NCBI RefSeq assembly: GCF_016734765.1
Contig: NZ_JAERQE010000026.1
Location: forward strand, 1 to 64,000
Direction of reading: 5' to 3'
DNA length: 64,000 nt
Origin: Microvirga soli
Lineage (GTDB): Bacteria; Pseudomonadota; Alphaproteobacteria; Rhizobiales; Beijerinckiaceae
In this document: positions 1-7,805 of the stretch, piece after piece
Position numbering within the stretch: the first letter of the stretch is position 1
Layout of the letters: the number at the start of each line of letters is the position of its first letter
Translations under genes and position numbers: made by a program
Notes under the pieces: generated by a model
The model's database searches: none
What the model was told of the DNA's origin: nothing
The model's input: only the letters and a program-made list of their open reading frames with translations

Positions 1-164
1 GCCGGTCCTCCCAATGACCACCTCATCCCAACACCCGGCGCGTCAGCAAATTTCCACCACCAGCGCGGACTCTACCCAGATCTCTCCTGCGGGGGATAGG
101 TAACTGGGGTTCATCGTCGGGTTCGCGCACAGCATTCGATGCAGTAAATTCGTTTGTGTCCATA
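1..164. other. No gene seen; left flank of IS element
   Basis: I see no convincing coding frame, RNA gene or repeat in this stretch. It is the DNA left of the first inverted repeat of the IS5-family element. Confidence 0.4.
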
Positions 165-1011
165 CTACGGCCTGTTATGACTTGAACCCTTTGCACCTGG
201 AGGCGTTTTGCTCGTCCTGTTTGAGGAGGAGCCATGCTGACGGACACGCAATGGGCCATGCTGGAGCCTTTGGTGGAACAGTGCCGTCCTAAGGGTAAGA
301 CCCCGCCGCAGGATCTGCGTCGGACACTGGATGCCATTCTCTGGCGCCATGAGAATGGTGCCAAGTGGCGCGCTGTGCCGGCTGAACTGGGTCCCTGGTG
401 GCGGGCAGCTCAAACCTTCATCCGCTGTGCACGCCTGGGTGTCTGGGGGCGTCTGCTCCATCTGGTGCAGGAGCGCGGCATCCAGCTCGGAATGACCTTT
501 CTAGACGGCATCAGCGTGCGCGCATCAGAAGGCCGCCGGGGCTCGCCGAAAGGGGGCTCTCAAGCTCAACGAGACACTCGTGAAGCACTTGGTCGCTCTC
601 GTGGCGGCTATGGGACCAAGGCTTGCGTGATCGCCGACGCTCTCGGACGCGCCATCACGTTCCGGATCGCGCCCGGCCAAGCGCACGAGCTGCCTGACGC
701 CATTCCGCTGCTCGACAGCCTGCTAGGTGTGCCCGCCTGGGTGGTGGCTGATCGCGGTTATTCCAGTCGCAGCTTCCGCGAGCACATCTGGAGCATCGGT
801 GCGAGGCCGGCGATCCCGGCCAAGGCCAATGAGGCACCGGTCGCCTGTCCAGACTGGATCTACAACAACCGCAATGTCGTCGAGCGGCTCTGGGCTAGAC
901 TCAAAGAGTGGCGAGCGGTTGCAACGCGCTACGAGAAGACCGCCTCATCCTTCATGGGCGTGCTCTGCCTCGCCGCAGCAATCGACTGGCTCAAGTACTA
1001 ACAGGCCGTAG
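165..1011 (+). mobile_element. IS5-family insertion sequence, complete
   Basis: The ends are 24-bp inverted repeats with three mismatches (165-188 and 988-1011). The outer 13 bases, CTACGGCCTGTTA, match perfectly. The repeats bracket a single intact transposase whose stop codon lies inside the right repeat, and the 847-bp length suits a compact IS5-family element. I could not identify a clear target duplication. The element marks the left edge of the protease/hydrolase cassette. Confidence 0.85.
234..1001 (+). CDS. IS5-family DDE transposase
   Basis: A 255-aa transposase catalysing cut-and-paste movement of the surrounding element. The N-terminal part (LTDTQWAMLEPLV) is the DUF4096-like domain common in IS5-family proteins. 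The DDE catalytic domain follows, with candidate acidic residues in FLDGISV, VVADRGY and, near the C-terminus, the VERLWARLKEW block. The ATG has a strong GAGGAGG ribosome site. Both inverted repeats and the full reading frame are intact, so the element may still be active. Confidence 0.9.
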   Translation: MLTDTQWAMLEPLVEQCRPKGKTPPQDLRRTLDAILWRHENGAKWRAVPAELGPWWRAAQTFIRCARLGVWGRLLHLVQERGIQLGMTFLDGISVRASEGRRGSPKGGSQAQRDTREALGRSRGGYGTKACVIADALGRAITFRIAPGQAHELPDAIPLLDSLLGVPAWVVADRGYSSRSFREHIWSIGARPAIPAKANEAPVACPDWIYNNRNVVERLWARLKEWRAVATRYEKTASSFMGVLCLAAAIDWLKY

Positions 1012-1148
1012 AAAGAGCATCAGCCGCATACTGACTCTCGGAAAATCTGACTAGGAAGCTCATCACAATGATCCCTGATGCTCCTCGATGGCAATATTTG
1101 CCTTGAGTTCCGGATCTATTCGCACGACATGCAACTTCCCCCTTGATG
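1012..1148. other. Intergenic gap right of IS element
   Basis: No gene is seen here. The stretch separates the IS5 right repeat from the stop codon of the minus-strand protease-phosphoesterase gene. Confidence 0.4.
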
Positions 1149-3938
1149 CTAATGAATCCGCTCTGAATATAGACACCTCAACGCTCCATTCAGGTCTTCG
1201 AAGTACTCGGCTTGTACAGCTTCGGACTCAAGTGTCAGAAGAGCGAACCCGTGCGTATAGAAATCTCCCGATACAGACAGCATCGTTTCTGGAAAAATTT
1301 CTGGTAGGCTAGTAGTTGCGCCAAGTGGTTTGTAAGGCTCATCGTTAGCAAACACTGGTATCGCACTATGGCCGACGCAACGACCAAACGGCAGACCAAG
1401 ATACGGCCGGTAGATGCATAGATTATGCTCATGGCCCCAGAACCACGCCGGGATAGACCTACCGGTTGTCAATAAGCGCTCATACATCGCTTTAAGACGA
1501 GGATTGTAGGCACATAGCGTGCCGTCAGACTGACGTCCGCCAATTTGGGAAAACGCGGAAAACAGCTGATGATGTGACAGCAGTATCGTTTTGCCTGGGA
1601 ACTCTTGGATCCGGTTGCGATGCCACTCTTCTTCAACTTCTTCAACGAAAGTGACAGCGTCTGTGACGGAGAACGGGCTATAGTCATTGCGCCCGGTATC
1701 TAGCCCGAGTAGTTGCCAACTCTCATCCGATGCTCGTAGGCAGAAGAAACTCGCTTCTTGTCGTTTCGCGCCTTTGTTCAAGCTCTTAAGCAGGCCATAG
1801 TACCCGCCACCGCCGCAGTACATGTCGTGGTTGCCACATAGCGTATAGATTGGCAGGTGGCTGTTTGCGCGATCGAACACCTCATTGACTACATCCTGAA
1901 AATTCGCCTGACACTCCTTCTCCGTGCCTGAGTAGTAGATGTCGCCTAAATGCACCACGATGTCAGGATGCTGATCTCTTGCTTGTTCAAGGACGCACCT
2001 CGCTGGTTGTGCGCCCGTCCCCCAATCGCCAATGAGAGCAATCCGCGACCCCGCCTCTATCTCTATGACATTGCGCTTCACTTTATCTGGTTTTACGTAG
2101 AGCGGCTCACGTCTCGATCCGTTCGGTCCGAAATACTTCACATACTCAGTGATGGTTTGAGCCCACCTTGGATCGCAGGTGCCTCCGGTGATCTGTGCCT
2201 CTAGCTGTGCAGCGCCGGCTGTATCTCCAAGAACCTTCGCTTGCATCAGCTGCCAGGCCAATGATGCACATGCTTGCGCCTGGTTCAGGAGGGGCATCTC
2301 CTCGTAGGACATCGGCTCTAGACCTAGACCGGCGTTAGGTGCATTGCTGGTTCTGATCTGAGCAATCTTTTCGGCCGCCAAAATCAGGTCCGCTGCGTCA
2401 GCTGGATTGTACGGGAGCGGCAAGCTCTCAAGCCCACTAGCCTCCATCGATGACGACGGCTCAGGCGTTCTGCTCGCGAGATCGGCGACAGCGGACTGAA
2501 ACAATGATGCGAAGTGATCGCGGAACGTCATGGGACCAGCACGCAGGGCCTGCGCATTTCGAACAGGCCTGGTTCGACCCTGTGGTTCATGGGAAGATTG
2601 TTCTGCCGCTGTGTCCGTTTGGGTCGAGGGTGCACTCTGAGGCGTCTCACCACTCGAAAGACCTCGTGCTTCGCCAACTCGAATGGAAATCTCAATCGGA
2701 AGGGTCCAGGTTGAGCTATCGCCAAGTCCTAGTGTTATTTTCGCAGGCTCCGCAGCCTGAACAGATACTATGGGTCCAGCCAATGGATTTGCGGTTGGCG
2801 GGCTCTTCGCTTCCGACTTCTTCGTTGCCTCCCCCTCGACATCAGCTTCGCTCCACCACTTGACCCAAGCCCCAGGGTCGGACCTTGGCTTTGACTGGAA
2901 ATTGACTCCTGCATCGACGACTCGGCTATCGCGCGCGAGCTCGAAGGTGGGAACAGCAAAGTTCGCATCTAGGTAAACCCCAGCAAAATGAAGGCCTAGA
3001 ATCTCGCCCGTCACCGAGTCAACGACAGCTGAGCCAGAATTCCCTCCGAGGGTCGAGCTGTCATGGGTTACCGCAGAGACCATATTTCGGAAGCTCTCGA
3101 CTGAGCGCCTTTCTCTTATTTTGCCTGGCTGCAACCGTTTGATGTAGTATATGCCGTTGAACACGGTGTTCTGGATAGCAGCATCGTTTCGCGGATCAAA
3201 GGCAGGATACCCAATCACGGCGACGTCGCGATCGTAAAGCTCTACAGGGTCTTTGAGTGACAGTGTCAGAGGTGAAGGAATCTTAGAGGAACTTAAGCTC
3301 TCTACCTGAAGAAGCGCCATGTCCCAGTAAGGGTGAACCATCGCGACTTCTTTCACTGCGAGAAAGTGCGCTACGGTGCTGTCCCTCTCGCGAACGAAAT
3401 CAATTCCAGCTTCATAGCCGGAGAGAAATACTAGATCTCGTATTCCAATCCCTGAGGCAAAGATTTGCGCCACATGCCGGTTGGTCATCAATAGCCCGTC
3501 ACCGACCACAAAACCCGTTCCGCCGTAGGGTAGGGTTGGATGGTGTGGGAGCTCGATACGTCCAATCGATGGAATGGCGCGCCGAAGTTTTTCTTTGATA
3601 GGAGCTTTGTTGAAATGAAGCCACAGATGATGGGTAACGTGATAGTCGCCTCTGATAATATCGATGGCGGGGCGCTTATCAGGAATGATGATCGCTTCCA
3701 GGGCAAATCGTTCGTCTGGAGCCATCTCCTCAGAGCGTGAGAGTTTTGTCGCTGCGCGCTCTGCGAGATCAATCTGCTCCTGCGGAAGTGACCGGGCTGG
3801 AACAAGCTCTTCCAGTGCGAGGTCTTCTAGGGCTGGTGCGTCTTGTGTGAGTGACTCCAGACCTCCAGATTCACGCCCGTCAGGCGTCAAGATTTTACCA
3901 AGGAAACCTTTTGCTTCTTCCGTGTGAAAGTCCGGCAT
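1149..3938 (-). CDS. Trypsin-like protease fused to acid-phosphatase-like metallophosphoesterase
   Basis: A 929-aa two-enzyme fusion. After ~120 residues of acidic N-terminal sequence comes a trypsin-fold serine protease (about 125-340) with all three catalytic residues: His155 in MTNRHVA, Asp206 in YWDMALLQV and Ser301 in LGGNSGSAVV. A low-complexity Ser/Thr/Pro linker and a short helical region (about 470-610) lead to a calcineurin-like phosphoesterase (about 630-890). Its metal-binding blocks are GDWG, HLGDIYYSG, GNHD, LLSHHQ and GHEH. The GDWG/LGDxYYSG form resembles purple acid phosphatases. No signal peptide or membrane segment is visible. ATG 3938 is preferred over TTG 3962 further upstream. 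It is the last gene of the minus-strand cassette, downstream of unknown protein A. Domain assignments are firm; substrate and role are unknown. Confidence 0.85.
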   Translation of the reverse strand: MPDFHTEEAKGFLGKILTPDGRESGGLESLTQDAPALEDLALEELVPARSLPQEQIDLAERAATKLSRSEEMAPDERFALEAIIIPDKRPAIDIIRGDYHVTHHLWLHFNKAPIKEKLRRAIPSIGRIELPHHPTLPYGGTGFVVGDGLLMTNRHVAQIFASGIGIRDLVFLSGYEAGIDFVRERDSTVAHFLAVKEVAMVHPYWDMALLQVESLSSSKIPSPLTLSLKDPVELYDRDVAVIGYPAFDPRNDAAIQNTVFNGIYYIKRLQPGKIRERRSVESFRNMVSAVTHDSSTLGGNSGSAVVDSVTGEILGLHFAGVYLDANFAVPTFELARDSRVVDAGVNFQSKPRSDPGAWVKWWSEADVEGEATKKSEAKSPPTANPLAGPIVSVQAAEPAKITLGLGDSSTWTLPIEISIRVGEARGLSSGETPQSAPSTQTDTAAEQSSHEPQGRTRPVRNAQALRAGPMTFRDHFASLFQSAVADLASRTPEPSSSMEASGLESLPLPYNPADAADLILAAEKIAQIRTSNAPNAGLGLEPMSYEEMPLLNQAQACASLAWQLMQAKVLGDTAGAAQLEAQITGGTCDPRWAQTITEYVKYFGPNGSRREPLYVKPDKVKRNVIEIEAGSRIALIGDWGTGAQPARCVLEQARDQHPDIVVHLGDIYYSGTEKECQANFQDVVNEVFDRANSHLPIYTLCGNHDMYCGGGGYYGLLKSLNKGAKRQEASFFCLRASDESWQLLGLDTGRNDYSPFSVTDAVTFVEEVEEEWHRNRIQEFPGKTILLSHHQLFSAFSQIGGRQSDGTLCAYNPRLKAMYERLLTTGRSIPAWFWGHEHNLCIYRPYLGLPFGRCVGHSAIPVFANDEPYKPLGATTSLPEIFPETMLSVSGDFYTHGFALLTLESEAVQAEYFEDLNGALRCLYSERIH

Positions 3939-3992
3939 AGTGTAAGTTTCCTCGTGGACCAATGAATGTAGTTCTTGGTTCTACACACTTCC

Positions 3993-4018
3993 ATTATACG
4001 CGAGCACATCATTTCCAA
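3993..4018 (-). promoter_or_regulatory. Possible promoter of the protease-phosphoesterase gene
   Basis: Read on the minus strand there is an exact TATAAT (3998-3993) with TTGGAA (4018-4013) upstream at a short 14-base spacing. It lies ~55 bases before the chosen start codon. A small hairpin (TGTAG/CTACA, 3967-3985) sits between the hexamer and the gene. The short spacing makes this a weak call. Confidence 0.3.
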
Positions 4019-4162
4019 CTGGCTGCCCAAATGAGGGTAGTGAATTCTATTATGAGGGCGATCGTCTCACGGTACAGTTGGGCTAACGGCCCTATCCCTA
4101 TGGTGACGCCCGACGCACCCTATGCCTAATTTGGTTTCCAGTATTTTTGAGTATACGTCTGT

Positions 4163-4374
4163 TTACTCTTCACCTCGAGGAGCACGATAGGATAGAACGC
4201 CCTTTGGGGAATCGGTGTCGCTGATGGATGAATCGAAAGCTGCGGGCCTTGAAGGTTCGGATGCTGAGAAAATTATTCGCTGAACCATATCAATCCCTCG
4301 CGCTCGCCTCGCGTCTGCTCCAGCACATTCTGATCGGCCGAGATGTACTTATTAGGCTGCGCTACGTCGCTCAT
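4163..4374 (-). pseudogene. Possible small gene broken by a frameshift
   Basis: Two short overlapping frames lie just downstream of unknown protein A. The first starts at ATG 4374 behind a GAGGAG ribosome site and gives 33 aa (MSDVAQPNKYISADQ...), ending at 4273. The second starts at ATG 4288 and gives 41 aa (MVQRIIFSASEPSRP...), ending at 4163. One indel in the GC-rich overlap (about 4290-4310) would join them into a ~70-aa protein. Alternatively one of them is a real tiny gene or neither is. The position in the cassette, 37 bases after protein A, favours a real or recently lost gene. No family is recognised. Confidence 0.3.
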
Positions 4375-4411
4375 GGTACCGCTCCTCTGCCAACTGTATA
4401 GACTCCCGGTG

Positions 4412-5185
4412 CTATTCTAGATCGGGGAGGCTCCGCACATAGTGCGACGCAAAACTCGTGAGCTTCTCCTCAACTGGCTGTCGTACAGCTGTTAGCACGG
4501 GTGAGTTGATCGTGAGTTTCCCTGAGGAGTGTTGAATTCGGACCTCGTTGGATCTGAACTTGAAGAACAAAATTTGGGTCAAATTCGCATCGGCCTTGAG
4601 AGCGAACGCCATTAAACTGACAAGGAACTGTCCCTGCTCGTCCTGCTCGGCGAGTGTTACCTGGAAACGTGCGGAGCGGGCATGTTGGCTTTCTCGATTG
4701 AAGATGGTGATCCAGGGGCTGTTTCGCTCCATCGAGGACAAAGCATTGAGCGTGGTCACTACCACTTCGAGAGCCGCAGTGCCTGGGCCGAGAAGGGTTG
4801 TCGCTACAGCCAGAATTGCCTCATGAGCATTGAAGTTTTCACTTGTCTCAACATGCTCAACAAACTGCTTTGTCTGTGCAGCCCAACCAATATTGCTCAG
4901 GGTGTCGAAATAGGCCTCATACCATGCAAGGACATTATCTTTGTCGGGCACGTTCCTGTTTGCAACGAGTTGAGCCAACAATGCCGAGTTGACGATGTCG
5001 CGACGTCGTTCTTCTGTCACCCCTTGGACAAATGAAACAATATCAGATCCGACGATGGCAGCTTGCGCTTTTGCGGCGTCGAAGTTGAATTCCGCGCGTG
5101 CTTCAAGACTTTCGAGCGCGGGAGTGCTTGGCAGCTCGACACGGCTGACAAAGCTGAGAGCGTCTGCAACGGCAATGCTAGTCAT
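4412..5185 (-). CDS. Unknown cassette protein, copy A
   Basis: A 257-aa protein with no family I recognise. It is clearly paralogous to the gene at 12504-13259: shared blocks include VGSDIVSF, NSALLAQL, WYEAYFDTLSNIGW, LLGPGTAAL, IFNRESQHARSARFQV and the C-terminal NLTQILFFKFRSNEV. The first ~150 residues look helical. The last ~90 form alternating beta-strand patterns, suggesting a helical domain plus a beta-rich domain. There is no signal peptide, transmembrane helix or obvious catalytic motif. Copy A precedes the protease-phosphoesterase and copy B precedes the muralytic protein and subtilase, so each copy is paired with a peptidase. Function is unknown; a shared adaptor, immunity or delivery role is only a guess. 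Confidence 0.8.
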   Translation of the reverse strand: MTSIAVADALSFVSRVELPSTPALESLEARAEFNFDAAKAQAAIVGSDIVSFVQGVTEERRRDIVNSALLAQLVANRNVPDKDNVLAWYEAYFDTLSNIGWAAQTKQFVEHVETSENFNAHEAILAVATTLLGPGTAALEVVVTTLNALSSMERNSPWITIFNRESQHARSARFQVTLAEQDEQGQFLVSLMAFALKADANLTQILFFKFRSNEVRIQHSSGKLTINSPVLTAVRQPVEEKLTSFASHYVRSLPDLE

Positions 5186-5376
5186 TTTAGGAACCCTGTT
5201 ACACGGCCATTCAAGCGGACGAGTGCGGGCTAGCGAGAGCGAGGAGCGTCAAAAACAAACTTCTGAGCAGAGGTTAGCGTAACGCGGAATGCATCTTCTT
5301 ATTATCGCAGAAATACGTCACGTTACCTATTGAGAGTCAATTGGATATCCGAATTACTACCTAAGACCCTTACTGT
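5186..5376. other. Upstream region of copy A gene, no gene seen
   Basis: AT-richer intergenic DNA upstream of copy A. A minus-strand GATAATA near 5300 could be a -10 element, but no convincing -35 is seen. It ends near an IS-end-like GGCTTTGTTG at about 5377. Confidence 0.3.
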
Positions 5377-5926
5377 CCGGCTTTGTTGTAGTAGTGCCTG
5401 GCGAGATCAAAGGAATGGTGGTGTTCTCTTGGTCTTGTCACGTTAATCAGCCTCGGGCGCATTAAGGCAAATTTGGCCGCATGACGGTTTCACGAGGCAA
5501 TAGTCGCCGCGACGTTCCACTCGGATATGGCGTTGGGGCGGTGAAGGTAGGTCGCACTGACAGAGCGGCAGGAGCGGGGTGGAACGAAAAGGTTGCGCAC
5601 AGCAGACAACACGTCGACCAACCTCTGCAAGCCTCTTGACGATCAAAAGCCCTGCATGACCCATTCTCGCTGGCGAGACGGCCGAGGTGCATTCTCCGTC
5701 CGATTAGTGAGCCCTTTGTGCGAGCTGTGGTCGACTTCTGGCATGATCTGACGCTGGGCGGCAGCCAGGAGCCGATCTTGTTGGTGATCATTCGCCGGGT
5801 CGGACAGTCCTGCTTCCGCAAGTGCCGTTTCAGCAAGCGTTTGGCGGCCTTGTTGTCGCGTCGGCTCTGGACGATTTCATTGAGCACATTGGGATCGGAA
5901 CCAGAACTGCTTCCAAACACGATGGG
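5377..5926 (-). pseudogene. IS6-family transposase remnant
   Basis: Minus-strand reading in shifting frames gives typical IS6 transposase blocks: NEIVQSRRDNKAAKRLLK, then (after a frameshift near 5770) QIMPEVDHSSHKGLTNR, ENAPRPSRQREWVMQGF, then a stop near 5650 and a further readable stretch LVDVLSAVRNLFVPPRS. The N-terminal half is missing, cut at 5926 where the IS110-family element begins. The GGCTTTGTTG at about 5377 may be the old terminal repeat. The copy is degenerate and cannot encode an active enzyme. Confidence 0.7.
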
Positions 5927-5995
5927 GTGGATGGCTCCCGCTCCCGACGGTGCCAAGATGAGCCCGTTTAAGGTGGACGAGAGGGAGCGGAGACC

Positions 5996-7030
5996 ATGGG
6001 AGAGATCACAACAGTTGGCCTGGACCTCGCCAAATCGGTGTTTCAGGTCCATGCCGTTGACGCCGAGGGGCGGGTTGTTGTTCGCCGGCAGGTCCGGCGC
6101 CCCCAACTTGTGAAGTTCTTTGCAGGCCTGTCGCCCTGCCTGATCGGCATGGAAGCCTGCGCGACCGCCCACTACTGGGCCCGCGAGCTCACTGCCCTCG
6201 GCCATGAGGTCCGGCTCATGCCACCGGCCTATGTGAAACCCTATGTAAAGCGCCAGAAGAACGATGCCGCCGATGCGGAAGCCATCTGCGAGGCGGTCAC
6301 CCGGCCAACCGTACGCTTCGTGCCGGTAAAATCACCCGAGCAGCAGTCTGCGGCTATGCTGCACCGCTCCCGGGCTCTCCTGGTAAAACAACGCACCATG
6401 CTCCTGCACGCGAGCCGAGCCCACTTGGCCGAACTCGGGATTGCGACCGGGGCTGGGGTCTCTCAGGTGACAAAAATGGTTGGAGCTCTGGTTCGGAGCG
6501 AACCTCTCGAGCTGCCTGATCTTGCCCGCGTGGTGCTGGAGACCTTGGCCCGGCTCGTGTTTGACCTTCAGGAGCGGCTGCGGACGATTGATAAGCAGTT
6601 GGCACACTGGCACTACACCAATGATCTCTCCAACCAGCTTGAGACAATTCCGGGCATCGGGCTCGTCACTGCTTCTGCCCTGGCTTCAAGCATCCGAGAC
6701 CCAAATACCTTCCGGTCAGGACGCCACTTTGCGGCCTGGCTCGGGCTGGTGCCGAAACAGAACTTGTCCGGGGGCAAGTCTCGGTTGGGGCGGATCAGCA
6801 AGCAGGGCAACAAGTACCTGCGCCAGTTGCTGATCCTGGGCGCCACGTCAGTGCTGCGCTATCTGAGGCGGGAGGGCAGCAGTCCATCGCCCTGGATTGC
6901 AGGCCTGCTCCGGCGCCGGCCGCCGAAAGTGGTGGCGGTGGTCCTAGCCAATAAGATGACGCGGATTGCCTGGTCGGTGATGACGCGTGGTGGCGAGTAC
7001 GAGGACAAGCTGGTACCCCGGGCAATCTGA
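5996..7030 (+). CDS. IS110-family DEDD transposase
   Basis: A 344-aa transposase of the IS110/IS1111 type, which uses a RuvC-like DEDD domain plus a serine-containing Tnp20 domain and is guided by an element-encoded RNA. The N-terminal RuvC-like domain carries VGLDLAKSVFQVH, GMEACATAHYWAREL and KNDAADAEAICEA. The C-terminal Transposase_20 part carries LETIPGIGLVTASALA and the conserved GRHFAAWLGLVP and GRISKQGNKYLR blocks. Length is normal and the frame is intact, so activity is plausible. Confidence 0.93.
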   Translation: MGEITTVGLDLAKSVFQVHAVDAEGRVVVRRQVRRPQLVKFFAGLSPCLIGMEACATAHYWARELTALGHEVRLMPPAYVKPYVKRQKNDAADAEAICEAVTRPTVRFVPVKSPEQQSAAMLHRSRALLVKQRTMLLHASRAHLAELGIATGAGVSQVTKMVGALVRSEPLELPDLARVVLETLARLVFDLQERLRTIDKQLAHWHYTNDLSNQLETIPGIGLVTASALASSIRDPNTFRSGRHFAAWLGLVPKQNLSGGKSRLGRISKQGNKYLRQLLILGATSVLRYLRREGSSPSPWIAGLLRRRPPKVVAVVLANKMTRIAWSVMTRGGEYEDKLVPRAI

Positions 7031-7274
7031 TGCCTGTTCGGTGACTGGCGCACGAGGTTGAGGCGCGGGAGGTGCGTGAAGGTAGCAGACGGTCGATCGC
7101 CAAGGACCAGCCGAACCCGGTTAGCGTGTCGGGCGCGACAGCCCGCTTAAACGATAGGGGGCTTGGTCCGGCGAAACCCTTCAAGGCCAGCAGTCACAAG
7201 ACGATTGCATGAACAGGCCGGACACACGTGTGCACTCGACAGCTGCTGCAGGAGCGATACCGACCAGACCTAAC
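7031..7274 (+). ncRNA. Candidate guide (bridge/seek) RNA region of the IS110-family element
   Basis: IS110-family elements encode a structured guide RNA in the longer noncoding end; in the IS1111 group this is the 3' side. Here the 5' noncoding end is only ~54 bases while the 3' end is ~245 bases with no gene, which matches that layout. I have not folded it, so exact RNA limits and loops are not given. This is an inference from family knowledge. Confidence 0.35.
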
Positions 7275-7289
7275 GCGGGAGCCATCCAC

Positions 7290-7417
7290 ACACACGCTAA
7301 GTTAGAACGAACATAGAACTTCCATCTTCGCCCAGTCGGATCATGCAGCTTGAGCCAAGGGCTGAGGCAGACGCAAGGGGGCCGCAGCAGCTCTTCGTAG
7401 GTGATCTTGTCTGTCAT
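7290..7417 (-). pseudogene. Cassette gene truncated by IS110 insertion
   Basis: ATG 7417 overlaps the TGA of the upstream small gene (ATGA) and has a GGAGG-like ribosome site. The frame gives about 41 residues (MTDKITYEELLRPPCVCL...GRRWKFYV...) before it runs into the inverted repeat of the IS110 element; the rest of that frame is IS sequence. Tight translational coupling shows this was a real cassette gene whose 3' part has been lost. No family is recognised. Confidence 0.55.
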
Positions 7418-7805
7418 CCGGAGCCCTCCTCCGAGTGGGGTTCGCCGGACGTCACCGGCGGGAGGACGGCGCTGACCACGCCGTTGAGTGCAAGCGCGTC
7501 ACGGATCCGGTTTACCGGACCCTGCACCAGAACGAGGGGCAGGTAACGGCCGCTCTGTGGCGACAGACCCAACCGCACCAGCTCCGCTACAAGAGCCTGC
7601 GTGTGCTCTCGCATCTCGCCGATGGCTCTCTCGCGGCTGGCACGGCGGAGAACCGTCGTGGCCGGCGTGCCACCGAGTGAGCCGGCTGCTGGCTCCACGG
7701 GGATAGCGTGAGCTCCATGACGGCGCTTATCTCGTCGTCCGGCGCAGCGCCTACAAGCACGTCGCGCAGTCTCGCATCCGCCTTGTCCAACGGATCGTCG
7801 CTCAT
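7414..7805 (-). pseudogene. Small I9-propeptide-like protein, frameshifted
   Basis: ATG 7805 overlaps the subtilase stop (ATGA) and starts MSDDPLDKADARLRDVL. That frame is coherent through ISAVMELTLSP. The sequence then continues sensibly only in the next frame (VEPAAGSLGGTPATTVL ... LVQGPVNRIRDALALNGVV), which ends at 7414. Adding one C to the CCCC run at 7699-7702 would restore one ~130-aa frame. The C-terminal pattern of strand-helix-strand with a Gly-rich end resembles the I9 subtilase propeptide/inhibitor fold, and the gene directly follows a subtilase, so a trans-acting propeptide or inhibitor is likely. The break may be a true mutation or a sequencing error. Confidence 0.6.

Larger units (their letters stand above)
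5927..7289 (+). mobile_element. IS110/IS1111-type insertion sequence
   Basis: An intact IS110-family transposase is bracketed by perfect 15-bp inverted repeats GTGGATGGCTCCCGC (5927-5941 direct, 7275-7289 inverted). Short terminal or subterminal repeats and a long 3' noncoding tail are typical of the IS1111 subgroup. Exact ends are uncertain by a few bases. The element abuts an IS6 remnant on the left and truncates a cassette gene on the right. Confidence 0.75.

Noticed and set aside
7690..7720. Programmed frameshift in the I9-like gene
   Set aside because: No classical X-XXY-YYZ slippery heptamer or clear stimulatory hairpin is seen; a one-base deletion in a C run is simpler.
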